Positions 40,395 through 48,117 of a DNA stretch of 64,000 bases are shown here, piece by piece. Numbering within the stretch: the first letter of the stretch is position 1; each line of letters starts with the position of its first letter. Source of the stretch: Streptomyces sp. NBC_00259 (GTDB lineage: Bacteria; Actinomycetota; Actinomycetes; Streptomycetales; Streptomycetaceae); contig NZ_CP108080.1 of the NCBI RefSeq assembly GCF_036181745.1, forward strand, positions 5,087,501 to 5,151,500, given 5' to 3'. A program made the position numbers and the translations under genes. Below the pieces are notes generated by a model. It searched no databases. It had not been told where the DNA came from and saw only the letters and a program-made list of their open reading frames with translations.

Positions 40395-41291
40395 ATGAAC
40401 GACGCAGAGTTCACCGAGATGAGCGCCCGCCTGGAGCGCACCAACGAGCTGCTCCAGCGCATGCTCGCCGAGGTCGCGAAGACCCCGTCCACCCACGCCA
40501 TCTTCGTCGACGCCGGTTACGTCTATGCTGCGGCCGGGTTGCTTGTGACGGGCACCGAGGACCGGCGCTCCTTCGACCTCGACGCCGAAGGGCTCATCGA
40601 GGCGTTCATCGACAAGGCCCGCACCATCTTCGCGGACAGCCGGCTGCTGCGCGTCTACTGGTACGACGGCGCCCGGCGCCGCATCCACACGGTCGAGCAG
40701 CAGTCCATCGCCGAGCTGCCCGACGTCAAGGTCAGGCTCGGCAACCTCAACGCCAACAACCAGCAGAAGGGTGTCGACTCCCTCATACGGACCGACCTGG
40801 AGTCACTCGCCCGGCACCGCGCCATCAGCGACGCGGCTCTCGTCGGCGGCGACGAGGACCTCGTCTCCGCGGTGGAGGCCGCCCAGGGGTACGGCGCACG
40901 GGTCCATCTGTGGGGCATAGAGGCGGGCGAAGGACGCAACCAGGCGGAGCCGCTGCTCTGGGAGGTCGACAGCCAGCGCACCTTCGACCTCGACTTCTGC
41001 AGGCCGTACGTCACCCGCAGGCCCGTCACGACGTACGAGGACGACAGCCCGCCGCCGTCACGTGAGGACGTCCGCTTCGTGGGCGCGCAGATCGCCGCCG
41101 CCTGGCTGGTCGAACGCGGCCGGGAGCCGATGGCGGAGCTGCTGCCGGGACACCCCTATCTGCCGGGCCCGGTCGACCAGGACCTGCTGATCGAGGCGGA
41201 GAAACTGCTCAAGCACTCCCTGCGGGGGTACGCGCATCTGCGCCGGGCCCTGCGGGACGGCTTCTGGCAGCACCTCCACGGTCAGTTCTGA
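40395..41291 (+). CDS. NYN-domain (PIN-like) putative ribonuclease
   Basis: 298-aa protein. Seen: an N-terminal helix (RLERTNELLQRMLAEVAK), then a NYN domain with the acidic metal site spread over FVDAGYVY, KGVDSLIRTDL and LVGGDEDLVSAVE, and VYWYDGA. A C-terminal helical domain resembles LabA/OST-HTH-like tails. Known: NYN proteins are PIN-fold metal-dependent RNases. The acidic residues needed for catalysis are present. The start at 40395 has only GGGG as ribosome site. It overlaps the convergent hydrolase gene by 10 bp at the 3' ends. Confidence 0.88.
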   Translation: MNDAEFTEMSARLERTNELLQRMLAEVAKTPSTHAIFVDAGYVYAAAGLLVTGTEDRRSFDLDAEGLIEAFIDKARTIFADSRLLRVYWYDGARRRIHTVEQQSIAELPDVKVRLGNLNANNQQKGVDSLIRTDLESLARHRAISDAALVGGDEDLVSAVEAAQGYGARVHLWGIEAGEGRNQAEPLLWEVDSQRTFDLDFCRPYVTRRPVTTYEDDSPPPSREDVRFVGAQIAAAWLVERGREPMAELLPGHPYLPGPVDQDLLIEAEKLLKHSLRGYAHLRRALRDGFWQHLHGQF

Positions 41292-42124
41292 CGCCAGAAA
41301 CCGACGAGCGCCTCGGCGGTCGCCGCCGGGCGGTCCGTGTTCGGCGAATGCTCGGCGCCCTCGATCACGGTGCGGCGCGCCCCGAGCCGTACCGCCATCG
41401 CGTCGAGCAGCGGCACCGGCCAGGTGTCGTCCCGCTCACCCGACAGCACATGCACGGGCAGCGGCTGTACGGCGGCGAGCTCGTCGACCCGGTCCGGTTC
41501 GACGGTGAGCTGGTGACCGGTCGCCAGCAGCTGGGCCGGATTGTGGCGCAGCCAGCGGCGCCGCAGGTCCTCGCCGTTGACGTCGGCGTCCTCCGGCGGG
41601 TCCAGCGCCCGCATCGCCTCCCAGACCTGGTCCATGTCCATCACCGTGAGGGCGTCGCTCAGCAGTTTGACCTTGTCCTGCTGAGCGGGGGAGATCCGGG
41701 CCGGGCCGGACGACATCAGCGTCAGCGAGCGGAACGGACGCGCGTCGAGGAGGACGGCGGCACGGGCGATCTGGCCGCCGAGCGAATGCCCCACGAGATG
41801 GACGGGCGCGTCGCCGACCACCGCGGCCTGTGCGAGCACATCCTGGGCCAACTCGGCCTGAGCGTAGGCTTGTTGGTCCGCCGGGCCGTCGCTCTCGTAC
41901 TGCCCGCGGCCGTCGACGGCCACGGCACGGAAACCGGCCGCGGCCAGCGGCTCCAGCAACGCGATGAAGTCCTCCTTGCTCCCGGTGAACCCGGGCAGCA
42001 GCATCGCGGTGCCGTGCACCGGGCCGCTCGGTGCGGCGTCCAGCACGGCGAAGTCCCCCCGGGCGGTGCGCAGGTGGTGACCGCGGGCGCAGGCGGGGGG
42101 CACGAAGGTGGGGGGCCGGCTCAT
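41282..42124 (-). CDS. Alpha/beta-hydrolase fold protein
   Basis: 280-aa serine hydrolase. Seen: oxyanion segment LLPGFTGSKEDFIALL, VAVDGRGQYESDG, nucleophile elbow VGHSLGGQIAR, Asp in HVLSGERDDTWPV and His in IEGAEHSPNTD. There is no signal peptide, so it is cytoplasmic. The substrate is unknown. ATG at 42124 lacks a Shine-Dalgarno. TAATCT lies exactly 7 nt upstream on the minus strand, so it is probably leaderless. It is followed convergently by the NYN gene with a 10-bp overlap. Confidence 0.88.
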   Translation of the reverse strand: MSRPPTFVPPACARGHHLRTARGDFAVLDAAPSGPVHGTAMLLPGFTGSKEDFIALLEPLAAAGFRAVAVDGRGQYESDGPADQQAYAQAELAQDVLAQAAVVGDAPVHLVGHSLGGQIARAAVLLDARPFRSLTLMSSGPARISPAQQDKVKLLSDALTVMDMDQVWEAMRALDPPEDADVNGEDLRRRWLRHNPAQLLATGHQLTVEPDRVDELAAVQPLPVHVLSGERDDTWPVPLLDAMAVRLGARRTVIEGAEHSPNTDRPAATAEALVGFWRQN

Positions 42125-42131
42125 GCGGGTG

Positions 42132-42137
42132 AGATTA
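42132..42137 (-). promoter_or_regulatory. Putative -10 element for leaderless hydrolase mRNA
   Basis: TAATCT on the minus strand, 7 nt before the ATG at 42124, with no Shine-Dalgarno. This is the best -10 match of the leaderless set. Confidence 0.45.
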
Positions 42138-42214
42138 CCGGGGGCTTCGCCGTCCCGGCCCCTGGCGGGTCGGCCCCGGTCCTCCAGGCGCCGGACATGG
42201 TCCCGGGAACGACC

Positions 42215-42250
42215 GAGGGCCCGCCGCCCCTGGTGGGGTGACGGGCCCTC
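42215..42250 (-). terminator. Hairpin terminator after the DEAD-box helicase gene
   Basis: GAGGGCCCG / CGGGCCCTC outer 9-bp stem with an inner CCCC/GGGG stem in the loop, 11 nt beyond the helicase stop at 42261. Confidence 0.8.
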
Positions 42251-42260
42251 AGCGAGCGGG

Positions 42261-43985
42261 TCAGGCCTCCGGCTGGGCGGCCTTCACGCGAGTGCGGCGG
42301 CGGCGCGGCTTGGCCGGCTCCTCCGCCGCGACCTCGGTGGCCACGGTAACGGCCACGGCCACGGCCTCGGTCTCGGTCTTCGGGGCGGTCGACGACGCGC
42401 GCGTACGGCGGCGGCGCGGCTTCGCGGGCTCCTCCGTGGTCGTGACGGCCTCGACCGCCGGAGCGGCCTCGGTCTCGGTCGCGCCCGCGCGGGTGCGCCG
42501 ACGGCGACGCGGTGTGCGGGGCTCCTCCGCGGTCTCCTCTGCGGCGGGAGCCGGAGCCGCGGTCTCGTCGCCCAGCGGCGTGCCGCTGCGCGTGCGCCGA
42601 CGCTGACGCGGCGTGCGCGCCGGGCGCTCCTCCGACTTCGTACGGGACGAGTCCGCCTTCGTACGGGACGAGGAGCGTGCGCCACGGCCGCCCGGCTCGC
42701 CGAGGTCCTCGAGCTCCTCCGCGTCGAGACCGGCGCGGGTGCGCTCGGCCCGGGGGAGGACGCCCTTGGTCCCGGCGGGGATGCCGAGCTCCTCGAAGAG
42801 GTGCGGCGACGTCGAGTACGTCTCGGCCGGGTCGGGGAACTTCAGGTCCAGCGCCTTGTTGATCAGCTGCCAGCGCGGGATGTCGTCCCAGTCGACCAGG
42901 GTCACGGCGGTGCCGGTCGCGCCCGCGCGGCCGGTGCGGCCGATGCGGTGGAGGTAGGTCTTCTCGTCCTCCGGCGACTGGTAGTTGATGACGTGCGTCA
43001 CGCCCTCGACGTCGATACCGCGCGCGGCGACGTCGGTGCACACCAGCACATCGACCTTGCCGTTGCGGAACGCGCGCAGGGCCTGCTCGCGCGCGCCCTG
43101 GCCGAGGTCGCCGTGGACCGCGCCGGAGGCGAAGCCTCGCTGGGCGAGCTGATCGGCGATGTCGGCGGCCGTGCGCTTGGTACGGCAGAAGATCATCGCG
43201 AGACCGCGGCCGTCGGCCTGCAGAATGCGCGAGACCATCTCGGGCTTGTCCATGGAGTGCGCCCGGTAGACGCGCTGTGTGATGTTCGCGACGGTCGCGC
43301 CCTGGTCGTCCGGCGCGGTCGCGCGGATGTGCGTGGGCTGCGACATGTAGCGCCGCGCGAGACCGATGACCGCGCCCGGCATGGTGGCCGAGAACAGCAT
43401 GGTCTGACGCTTGGCCGGAAGCAGCTGGATGATCTTCTCGACGTCGGGGAGGAAGCCCAGGTCGAGCATCTCGTCGGCCTCGTCGAGGACGAGCGCCTTG
43501 ACGTGGGAGAGGTCCAGCTTCTTCTGGCCCGCGAGGTCGAGCAGCCGGCCGGGCGTGCCGACGACGACGTCGACGCCCTTCTTCAGCGCCTCGACCTGGG
43601 GCTCGTACGCACGGCCGCCGTAGATCGCGGTCACGCGGACGTTGCGCACCTTGCCGGCGGTCAGCAGGTCGTTGGTGACCTGCGTGCACAGCTCACGGGT
43701 GGGGACGACCACGAGCGCCTGCGGCGTGTCGGTCAGCTGCTCGGGCTTGGCCCGGCCCGCCTCGACATCCACGGGGACGGTGACGCGCTCCAGCAGCGGA
43801 AGTCCGAAACCGAGGGTCTTGCCCGTGCCGGTCTTGGCCTGGCCGATGACGTCGGTGCCCGAGAGGGCGACCGGAAGGGTCATCTCCTGGATGGGGAAGG
43901 GGGTGACGATGCCGACGGCCTCAAGGGCTTCGGCGGTCTCGGGAAGGATCCCGAGCTCTCGGAAAGTCTTGGCCTGCGTAGTCAG
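42261..43985 (-). CDS. DEAD-box RNA helicase (RhlE-like) with basic repeat tail; probable CTG start
   Basis: 574 aa when started at CTG 43985. Seen: Q-motif TFRELG...TPFPIQ, motif I AKTGTGKT, PTRELC, VLDEADEMLDLGF, FSATMP, and HRIGRTGRAG. A C-terminal tail of about 120 residues repeats EEPAKPRRRRTR-like units and should bind RNA. From the first ATG (43883) the product would lack 34 residues including the Q-motif, so ATG cannot be the true start. No ATG, GTG or TTG occurs between 43883 and the in-frame stop at 44034. CTG 43983-43985 has GAAGAGG 7 nt upstream and begins the expected TTQAKTFRELG. Role: RNA remodelling or mRNA decay. Confidence 0.9.
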   Translation of the reverse strand: MTTQAKTFRELGILPETAEALEAVGIVTPFPIQEMTLPVALSGTDVIGQAKTGTGKTLGFGLPLLERVTVPVDVEAGRAKPEQLTDTPQALVVVPTRELCTQVTNDLLTAGKVRNVRVTAIYGGRAYEPQVEALKKGVDVVVGTPGRLLDLAGQKKLDLSHVKALVLDEADEMLDLGFLPDVEKIIQLLPAKRQTMLFSATMPGAVIGLARRYMSQPTHIRATAPDDQGATVANITQRVYRAHSMDKPEMVSRILQADGRGLAMIFCRTKRTAADIADQLAQRGFASGAVHGDLGQGAREQALRAFRNGKVDVLVCTDVAARGIDVEGVTHVINYQSPEDEKTYLHRIGRTGRAGATGTAVTLVDWDDIPRWQLINKALDLKFPDPAETYSTSPHLFEELGIPAGTKGVLPRAERTRAGLDAEELEDLGEPGGRGARSSSRTKADSSRTKSEERPARTPRQRRRTRSGTPLGDETAAPAPAAEETAEEPRTPRRRRRTRAGATETEAAPAVEAVTTTEEPAKPRRRRTRASSTAPKTETEAVAVAVTVATEVAAEEPAKPRRRRTRVKAAQPEA

Positions 43986-44334
43986 GGTGTTGCCTCTTCT
44001 GTGAGACGCGGCGCGAGGCGAACGCTGGGGGTCTTACCGCACCTGGGTACGGGACGGCCGACCGTGGATTGGCCGGAAAGGCGCGGGACCACTGCCGTCG
44101 CTCGAGCGCTCATGCCGCTGAGGTCCCCTCATGTGGCGGGAATGCGCACAGAGGGCTGTCAGGTCGGAGCCGATCGGGCCACCGACCGGGCATCCTCATT
44201 CAGAGGGCCCGCCGCGATATCCGGCAGGCTTAATACCACTGTACCCCGGATTCGCGCATCTGTGTTGGGCGAATTCCTGGGAACCGTGCCGCGACGGCGG
44301 CTGACCAGGCCCTTCCGCGGTGCGGACGGCGAGC
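43986..44334. other. Divergent spacer, helicase / ferritin-like gene
   Basis: The helicase RBS is at 43993-43999 (minus strand). The least GC-rich part, around 44225-44275, holds TACAGT on the minus strand and could be the helicase promoter. That would give a leader of over 200 nt, often seen for cold-induced DEAD-box genes. No gene is supported in this stretch. Confidence 0.35.
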
Positions 44335-44340
44335 TATTGT
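44335..44340 (+). promoter_or_regulatory. Putative -10 element for leaderless ferritin-like gene
   Basis: TATTGT exactly 7 nt before ATG 44348. No Shine-Dalgarno is present between them. Confidence 0.45.
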
Positions 44341-44347
44341 GCGCTTC

Positions 44348-45097
44348 ATGGAGACGCCTGACAACGCCACCGCGCCCGCCGCCGACGCAGCGGAAGAACT
44401 CACCGGGATCGCCGCCCAGGACTGGGCCGTGGCCTCCGCCGACCCCCAGTACCGCGCCGCGGTGGTGGATCTGCTCGGCGCGCTCGCCTATGGGGAGCTC
44501 GCGGCCTTCGAGCGGCTCGCCGAGGACGCGAAGCTTGCCCCGACCCTGGCGGACAAGGCGGAACTGGCGAAGATGGCCTCCGCCGAGTTCCACCACTTCG
44601 AGCAGCTGAGGAACCGGCTGACCGCGATCGAGAGCGAGCCCACGAAGGCGATGGAGCCGTTCGCCGCCGCGCTGGACGAGTTCCACCGTCAGACAGCCCC
44701 GTCCGACTGGCTGGAGGGCCTGGTCAAGGCGTACGTCGGTGACTCGATCGCCAGCGACTTCTACCGCGAGGTGGCCGTACGGCTGGATTCGGACACGCGC
44801 CGGCTCGTGCTCGGGGTGCTCGACGACACCGGGCACGGCAACTTCGCCGTGGAGAAGGTGCGCGCGGCGATCGAGGCGGACCCGCGGGTCGGCGGCCGGC
44901 TCGCGCTGTGGGCGCGCCGGCTGATGGGCGAGGCGCTGTCCCAGGCGCAGCGGGTCGTCGCCGAGCGGGACGCGTTGTCGACGATGCTCGTGGGCGGGGT
45001 CGCCGACGGCTTCGACCTGGCGGCGGTCGGTGAGATGTTCACCCGGATCACCAAGGCGCACACGAAGCGGATGGCCGCCCTGGGGCTGGCGGCGTAA
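44348..45097 (+). CDS. Ferritin-like fold protein (MiaE-related, Rv3210c-like)
   Basis: 249-aa four-helix-bundle protein. Seen: AYGELAAFERLAEDAKLAP, AKMASAEFHHFEQLRNRL and SIASDFYREVAVRLDSDTRRL, placing Glu and Glu-x2-His pairs (ELAAFE, EFHHFE) as in diiron ferritin-like folds. Related tRNA-hydroxylase MiaE proteins share the fold. A redox or iron-related role is an inference. ATG at 44348 is preferred over GTG 44339. It is adjacent to and divergent from the DEAD-box helicase, as in mycobacteria (Rv3210c-Rv3211). Confidence 0.82.
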   Translation: METPDNATAPAADAAEELTGIAAQDWAVASADPQYRAAVVDLLGALAYGELAAFERLAEDAKLAPTLADKAELAKMASAEFHHFEQLRNRLTAIESEPTKAMEPFAAALDEFHRQTAPSDWLEGLVKAYVGDSIASDFYREVAVRLDSDTRRLVLGVLDDTGHGNFAVEKVRAAIEADPRVGGRLALWARRLMGEALSQAQRVVAERDALSTMLVGGVADGFDLAAVGEMFTRITKAHTKRMAALGLAA

Positions 45098-45149
45098 CGC
45101 GGTGAGCCGGGCCGGTGGCGGCGCTGGTCGGCAGGCGGTCGGACGGACG

Positions 45150-45422
45150 TCAGACCGCGGCTGATCGGCGCAGCCGCCGTGTCGTGGGCCGGATCAGCAG
45201 CGACAGCGTGACGGCCCCGACGAAGACCGCGCCGATGAGCGTGCCCAGCAGATTGCCCGGGCCGACGGCCATGTGTGTCAGATACGCGCCGAACAGCGCG
45301 CCGAGCGTGCCCGTCGCGAAGACCACGCGGGGGGCCGGAAGCCGGTCCGGAAGCCTTCGCACGGCTGCCCAGGAGAGCGCGAGTCCGAGCAGGACGGAAC
45401 CGAGAGCTTCCAGGATCACCAC
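45150..45422 (-). CDS. Small multi-helix membrane protein
   Basis: 90-aa membrane protein with three hydrophobic helices (MVILEALGSVLLGLALSWAA; VVFATGTLGALFGAYLTHM; LLGTLIGAVFVGAVTLSLL) and a basic C-terminus RPTTRRLRRSAAV. The Gly-rich GTLGALFGAYL / GTLIGAVFVGA pattern loosely resembles transglycosylase-associated (YeaQ/GlsB) proteins, but the match is weak. The GTG start has GAGGTGA just upstream. Function is unknown. Confidence 0.7.
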   Translation of the reverse strand: MVILEALGSVLLGLALSWAAVRRLPDRLPAPRVVFATGTLGALFGAYLTHMAVGPGNLLGTLIGAVFVGAVTLSLLIRPTTRRLRRSAAV

Positions 45423-45541
45423 GGATCACCTCAGGGACGCCGGCGGGCATATCTGGTCGTAGCCCGTCCTACCCGGACCGGCCGGAAAGCAACCCTCCGC
45501 ACCACCCGATCACCGCTGGACACGACGGCCGGGACGCGATA

Positions 45542-45582
45542 CGGAAGGGCCCGGCGGGGCAGTCCCCCGCCGGGCCCTTCCG
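45542..45582. terminator. 18-bp perfect hairpin after the DUF3107 gene
   Basis: CGGAAGGGCCCGGCGGGG pairs with 45565-45582 across a 5-nt loop, 12 nt beyond the DUF3107 stop. A very stable terminator. Confidence 0.92.
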
Positions 45583-45593
45583 CAAGGTGTGGT

Positions 45594-45821
45594 CTAGAGC
45601 GCGCCGAAGCCCACGCGGCGCGTGGCCGGCTCGCCGATTTCGACGTAGGCGATACGGTCGGCCGGTACCAGCACCTTGCGCCCCTTGTCGTCGGTCAGGC
45701 TGAGCAGCTGCGCCTTGCCGGCCAGCGCGTCGGCAATCGCGCGCTCGACCTCCTCGGCGGTCTGAGCGCTCTCCAGAACGATTTCCCGGGGCGCGTGCTG
45801 CACGCCGATCTTGACCTCCAC
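45594..45821 (-). CDS. DUF3107 small conserved protein (TB9.4/Rv3208A-like)
   Basis: 75-aa protein found across actinobacteria. Seen: VEVKIGVQHAPREIVLESAQ, then TAEEVERAIADALAGKAQLL and SLTDDKGRKVLVPADRIAYVEIGE, a beta-alpha-beta layout. GTG at 45821 has GGAGGGA 7 nt upstream. It is separated from the TetR gene by 129 bp in the same direction; in mycobacteria the same pair is adjacent. Function is unknown. It is probably ATP-independent and soluble. Confidence 0.92.
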   Translation of the reverse strand: MEVKIGVQHAPREIVLESAQTAEEVERAIADALAGKAQLLSLTDDKGRKVLVPADRIAYVEIGEPATRRVGFGAL

Positions 45822-45950
45822 GGCTATGTCCCTCCGAACGGTCAGCGATGCGCGGTCAGCCGCGCCGTACCCAGCACACATTAGCCCGGTGAGGCGATGT
45901 CCCACGGACCAGCCGTGCACGCCCGCAGCGAACAGAGGTGACCGGAGCGG

Positions 45951-46604
45951 TCAGTGACCCTCGCCCTGGCCGTCGCCCGCGTGGAGCGGGAAGCCGGCGA
46001 TGCCCCGCCACGCGAGCGAGGTGAGGAGCTGCACCGCCTTGTCGCGCGGGATGCCGGAATGGCTGGACAGCCAGTACCGGGCGACCACCTGCGACACCCC
46101 GCCCAGCCCGACGGCCAGCAGCATGGACTCGTCCTTGGACAGTCCCGTGTCCTCGGCGATCACGTCGGAGATCGCCTCCGCGCACTGCAGCGAGACCCGC
46201 TCGACCCGTTCGCGCACCGCGGGCTCGTTCGTCAGGTCGGACTCGAAGACCAGCCGGAACGCGCCGCCCTCGTCCTCGACGTAGGCGAAGTAGGCGTCCA
46301 TGGTGGCGGCGACGCGCTGCTTGTTGTCCGTCGTCGACGCCAGGGCGCCCCGTACGGCCTGGAGCAGTGACTCGCAGTGCTGGTCCAGCAGCGCCAGATA
46401 GAGCTCGAGCTTCCCGGGGAAGTGCTGGTACAGCACCGGCTTGCTGACGCCGGCGCGCTCGGCGATGTCGTCCATGGCCGCCGAGTGGTATCCCTGGGCG
46501 ACGAATACTTCCTGGGCCGCGCCCAGAAGCTGATTGCGTCTGGCACGGCGCGGCAGGCGGGTGCCTCTCGGGCGCGCCGCTTCTGTCTGCTCGATGGCTG
46601 TCAC
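45951..46604 (-). CDS. TetR-family transcriptional regulator (Rv3208-like)
   Basis: 217-aa repressor-type regulator. Seen: the N-terminal HTH (LLGAAQEVFVAQGYHSAAMDDIAERAGVSKPVLYQHFPGKLELYLALLD), with conserved recognition helix VSKPVLYQHF, and a helical ligand domain with SLQCAEAISDVIAEDTG and ARYWLSSHSGIPRDKAV. GTG at 46604 (VTAIEQTEAARPRG) has GGGAGG nearby; several in-frame GTGs lie upstream. The conserved neighbourhood (DUF3107, ferritin-like, helicase) suggests an old regulator rather than a local efflux repressor. The ligand is unknown. Confidence 0.88.
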   Translation of the reverse strand: MTAIEQTEAARPRGTRLPRRARRNQLLGAAQEVFVAQGYHSAAMDDIAERAGVSKPVLYQHFPGKLELYLALLDQHCESLLQAVRGALASTTDNKQRVAATMDAYFAYVEDEGGAFRLVFESDLTNEPAVRERVERVSLQCAEAISDVIAEDTGLSKDESMLLAVGLGGVSQVVARYWLSSHSGIPRDKAVQLLTSLAWRGIAGFPLHAGDGQGEGH

Positions 46605-46768
46605 GCCGCCTCCCACGTTCGATGTCACAAGCACAGTGTTCCGTGCGTGCGTTCTGCGCTCGCGCCCGCCATCGTACTTTTGGGTAACCGTGATGTGCGC
46701 GGTGCGAGCGCAGAATTTCACGTACCGGACGCCCGCGGTAGCTGGTGATGACCGGGAATCCGAACAAA

Positions 46769-47011
46769 TCAGCGGTAGTCGTCCTCGTCGAGTTCCACCA
46801 CCCGGGCTTGTTCCGCCGCGTCCGCCTCGTTCGCCTCGCCCGGTTCGAGGCGGTCCAGCGGCACGTCGCCGCGCTGCTGGAGCTCGGTGTGCTGCTCGGC
46901 GGCATCCGCCTCCGGGGTTTCCTCGTCGAGCTCGTCCAGCTCGTCGAGCGTGATTGACCGGCCCTGATCGTCCTCTGCGAAGGTTTCCGGGTCCGTCGGG
47001 TCGACAGCCAT
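46769..47011 (-). CDS. Very acidic small protein of unknown function
   Basis: 80-aa protein with about one third Asp/Glu. Seen: MAVDPTDPETFAEDDQGRS, ITLDELDELDEETPEADAAEQ, and VVELDEDDYR at the C-terminus. No Cys, no hydrophobic core and no membrane segment, so it is likely disordered. ATG at 47011 has GGAAAGGGA upstream. It reads in the same direction as the TetR gene (164-bp gap). I do not recognise a named family. Confidence 0.7.
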   Translation of the reverse strand: MAVDPTDPETFAEDDQGRSITLDELDELDEETPEADAAEQHTELQQRGDVPLDRLEPGEANEADAAEQARVVELDEDDYR

Positions 47012-47137
47012 CTGGATCCCTTTCCTGTGCGGCATGGGACAGGGTCGAGTTCCCCATATATGAGCCTAGAAGCAAGCTCTGCCCGACGCTATGCGATCTG
47101 TGACCGCGAACACAGGATGCGCCGCGTGATCGTCTCG

Positions 47138-47143
47138 TAACAT
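47138..47143 (+). promoter_or_regulatory. Putative -10 element for leaderless hydrolase gene at 47151
   Basis: TAACAT exactly 7 nt before ATG 47151. The intervening TGCCCCC cannot act as a Shine-Dalgarno. Confidence 0.45.
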
Positions 47144-47150
47144 TGCCCCC

Positions 47151-48110
47151 ATGTCTTCGACCGAGCTGCCGGAAACCCGGGCCGCCGCACCGGCTCCGCG
47201 GGTACGGGCCGTACGGGTCGCGGAGGGCGAGGAGCTCCGCTCCGTCACGCTCCCCGGGCTGACGCTCACCGTGCGCGCCCGCCCACCGGCGCGCGCCGGA
47301 CTGCCTCCCGCGCTCTACGTCCACGGGCTCGGCGGCTCGTCGCAGAACTGGACGTCCCTGATGCAGTGCCTCGAGGACACGGTGGACGGCGAGGCCGTCG
47401 ACCTCCCGGGTTTCGGGGACTCACCACCGCCCGACGACGGCAACTACTCGATCACCGCCCATGCCCGCGCGGTGATCCGGCTGCTCGACGCGCGCGGCCG
47501 CGGACCCGTCCATCTGCTCGGCAACTCGCTGGGCGGCGCCGTCGTCACCCGGGTCGCCGCCGTCCGCCCCGACCTGGTGAGCACGCTCACCCTGGTCTCG
47601 CCCGCGCTGCCCGAGCTGCGCGCCCAGCGCAGCGCCTGGCCCACCGCGTCACTGGCCCTGCCCGGTGTCGCACCCCTCTTCCGGCGACTGACCAGGAACT
47701 GGACCGCGGAGATGCGGGTCCGTGGAGTGGTCGCCCTCTGCTACGGGGACCCCGGCCAGGTGACCGACGAGGCCCTCCTCCACGCCGTGGAGGAGATGGA
47801 GCGGCGGCTGGAGCTGCCGTACTTCTGGGACGTGATGGCGCGATCGGCCCGCGGCATCGTCGACGCCTACACACTGGGCGGGCAGCACGGGCTGTGGCGC
47901 CAGGCGGAGCGGGTGCTCGCGCCGACCCTGCTCGTCTACGGGTGCCGGGACCAGCTCGTCTCGTACCGTATGGCGCGCAGGGCGTCCGCCGCGTTCCGCG
48001 ACTCGCGACTGCTGACCCTTCCGGACGCGGGTCATGTCGCCATGATGGAGTATCCCGAGACGGTCGCTCAGGCCGTACGGGAACTACTCGACGACAGCAC
48101 GAGGAGCTGA
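47151..48110 (+). CDS. Alpha/beta-hydrolase, upstream partner of the DUF3152 gene
   Basis: 319-aa hydrolase. Seen: LYVHGLGGSSQNWTSLM, VDLPGFGDSPPPDDGNYSI, nucleophile GNSLGGAVV, Asp in VYGCRDQLVS and His in LPDAGHVAMMEYPE. There is no signal peptide. It ends 7 bp before the DUF3152 gene, so they are one transcript. The pair probably corresponds to Rv3203(lipV)/Rv3207c-like neighbours in mycobacteria, though not in identical order. The substrate is unknown. Confidence 0.88.
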   Translation: MSSTELPETRAAAPAPRVRAVRVAEGEELRSVTLPGLTLTVRARPPARAGLPPALYVHGLGGSSQNWTSLMQCLEDTVDGEAVDLPGFGDSPPPDDGNYSITAHARAVIRLLDARGRGPVHLLGNSLGGAVVTRVAAVRPDLVSTLTLVSPALPELRAQRSAWPTASLALPGVAPLFRRLTRNWTAEMRVRGVVALCYGDPGQVTDEALLHAVEEMERRLELPYFWDVMARSARGIVDAYTLGGQHGLWRQAERVLAPTLLVYGCRDQLVSYRMARRASAAFRDSRLLTLPDAGHVAMMEYPETVAQAVRELLDDSTRS

Positions 48111-48117
48111 CCGGGGC

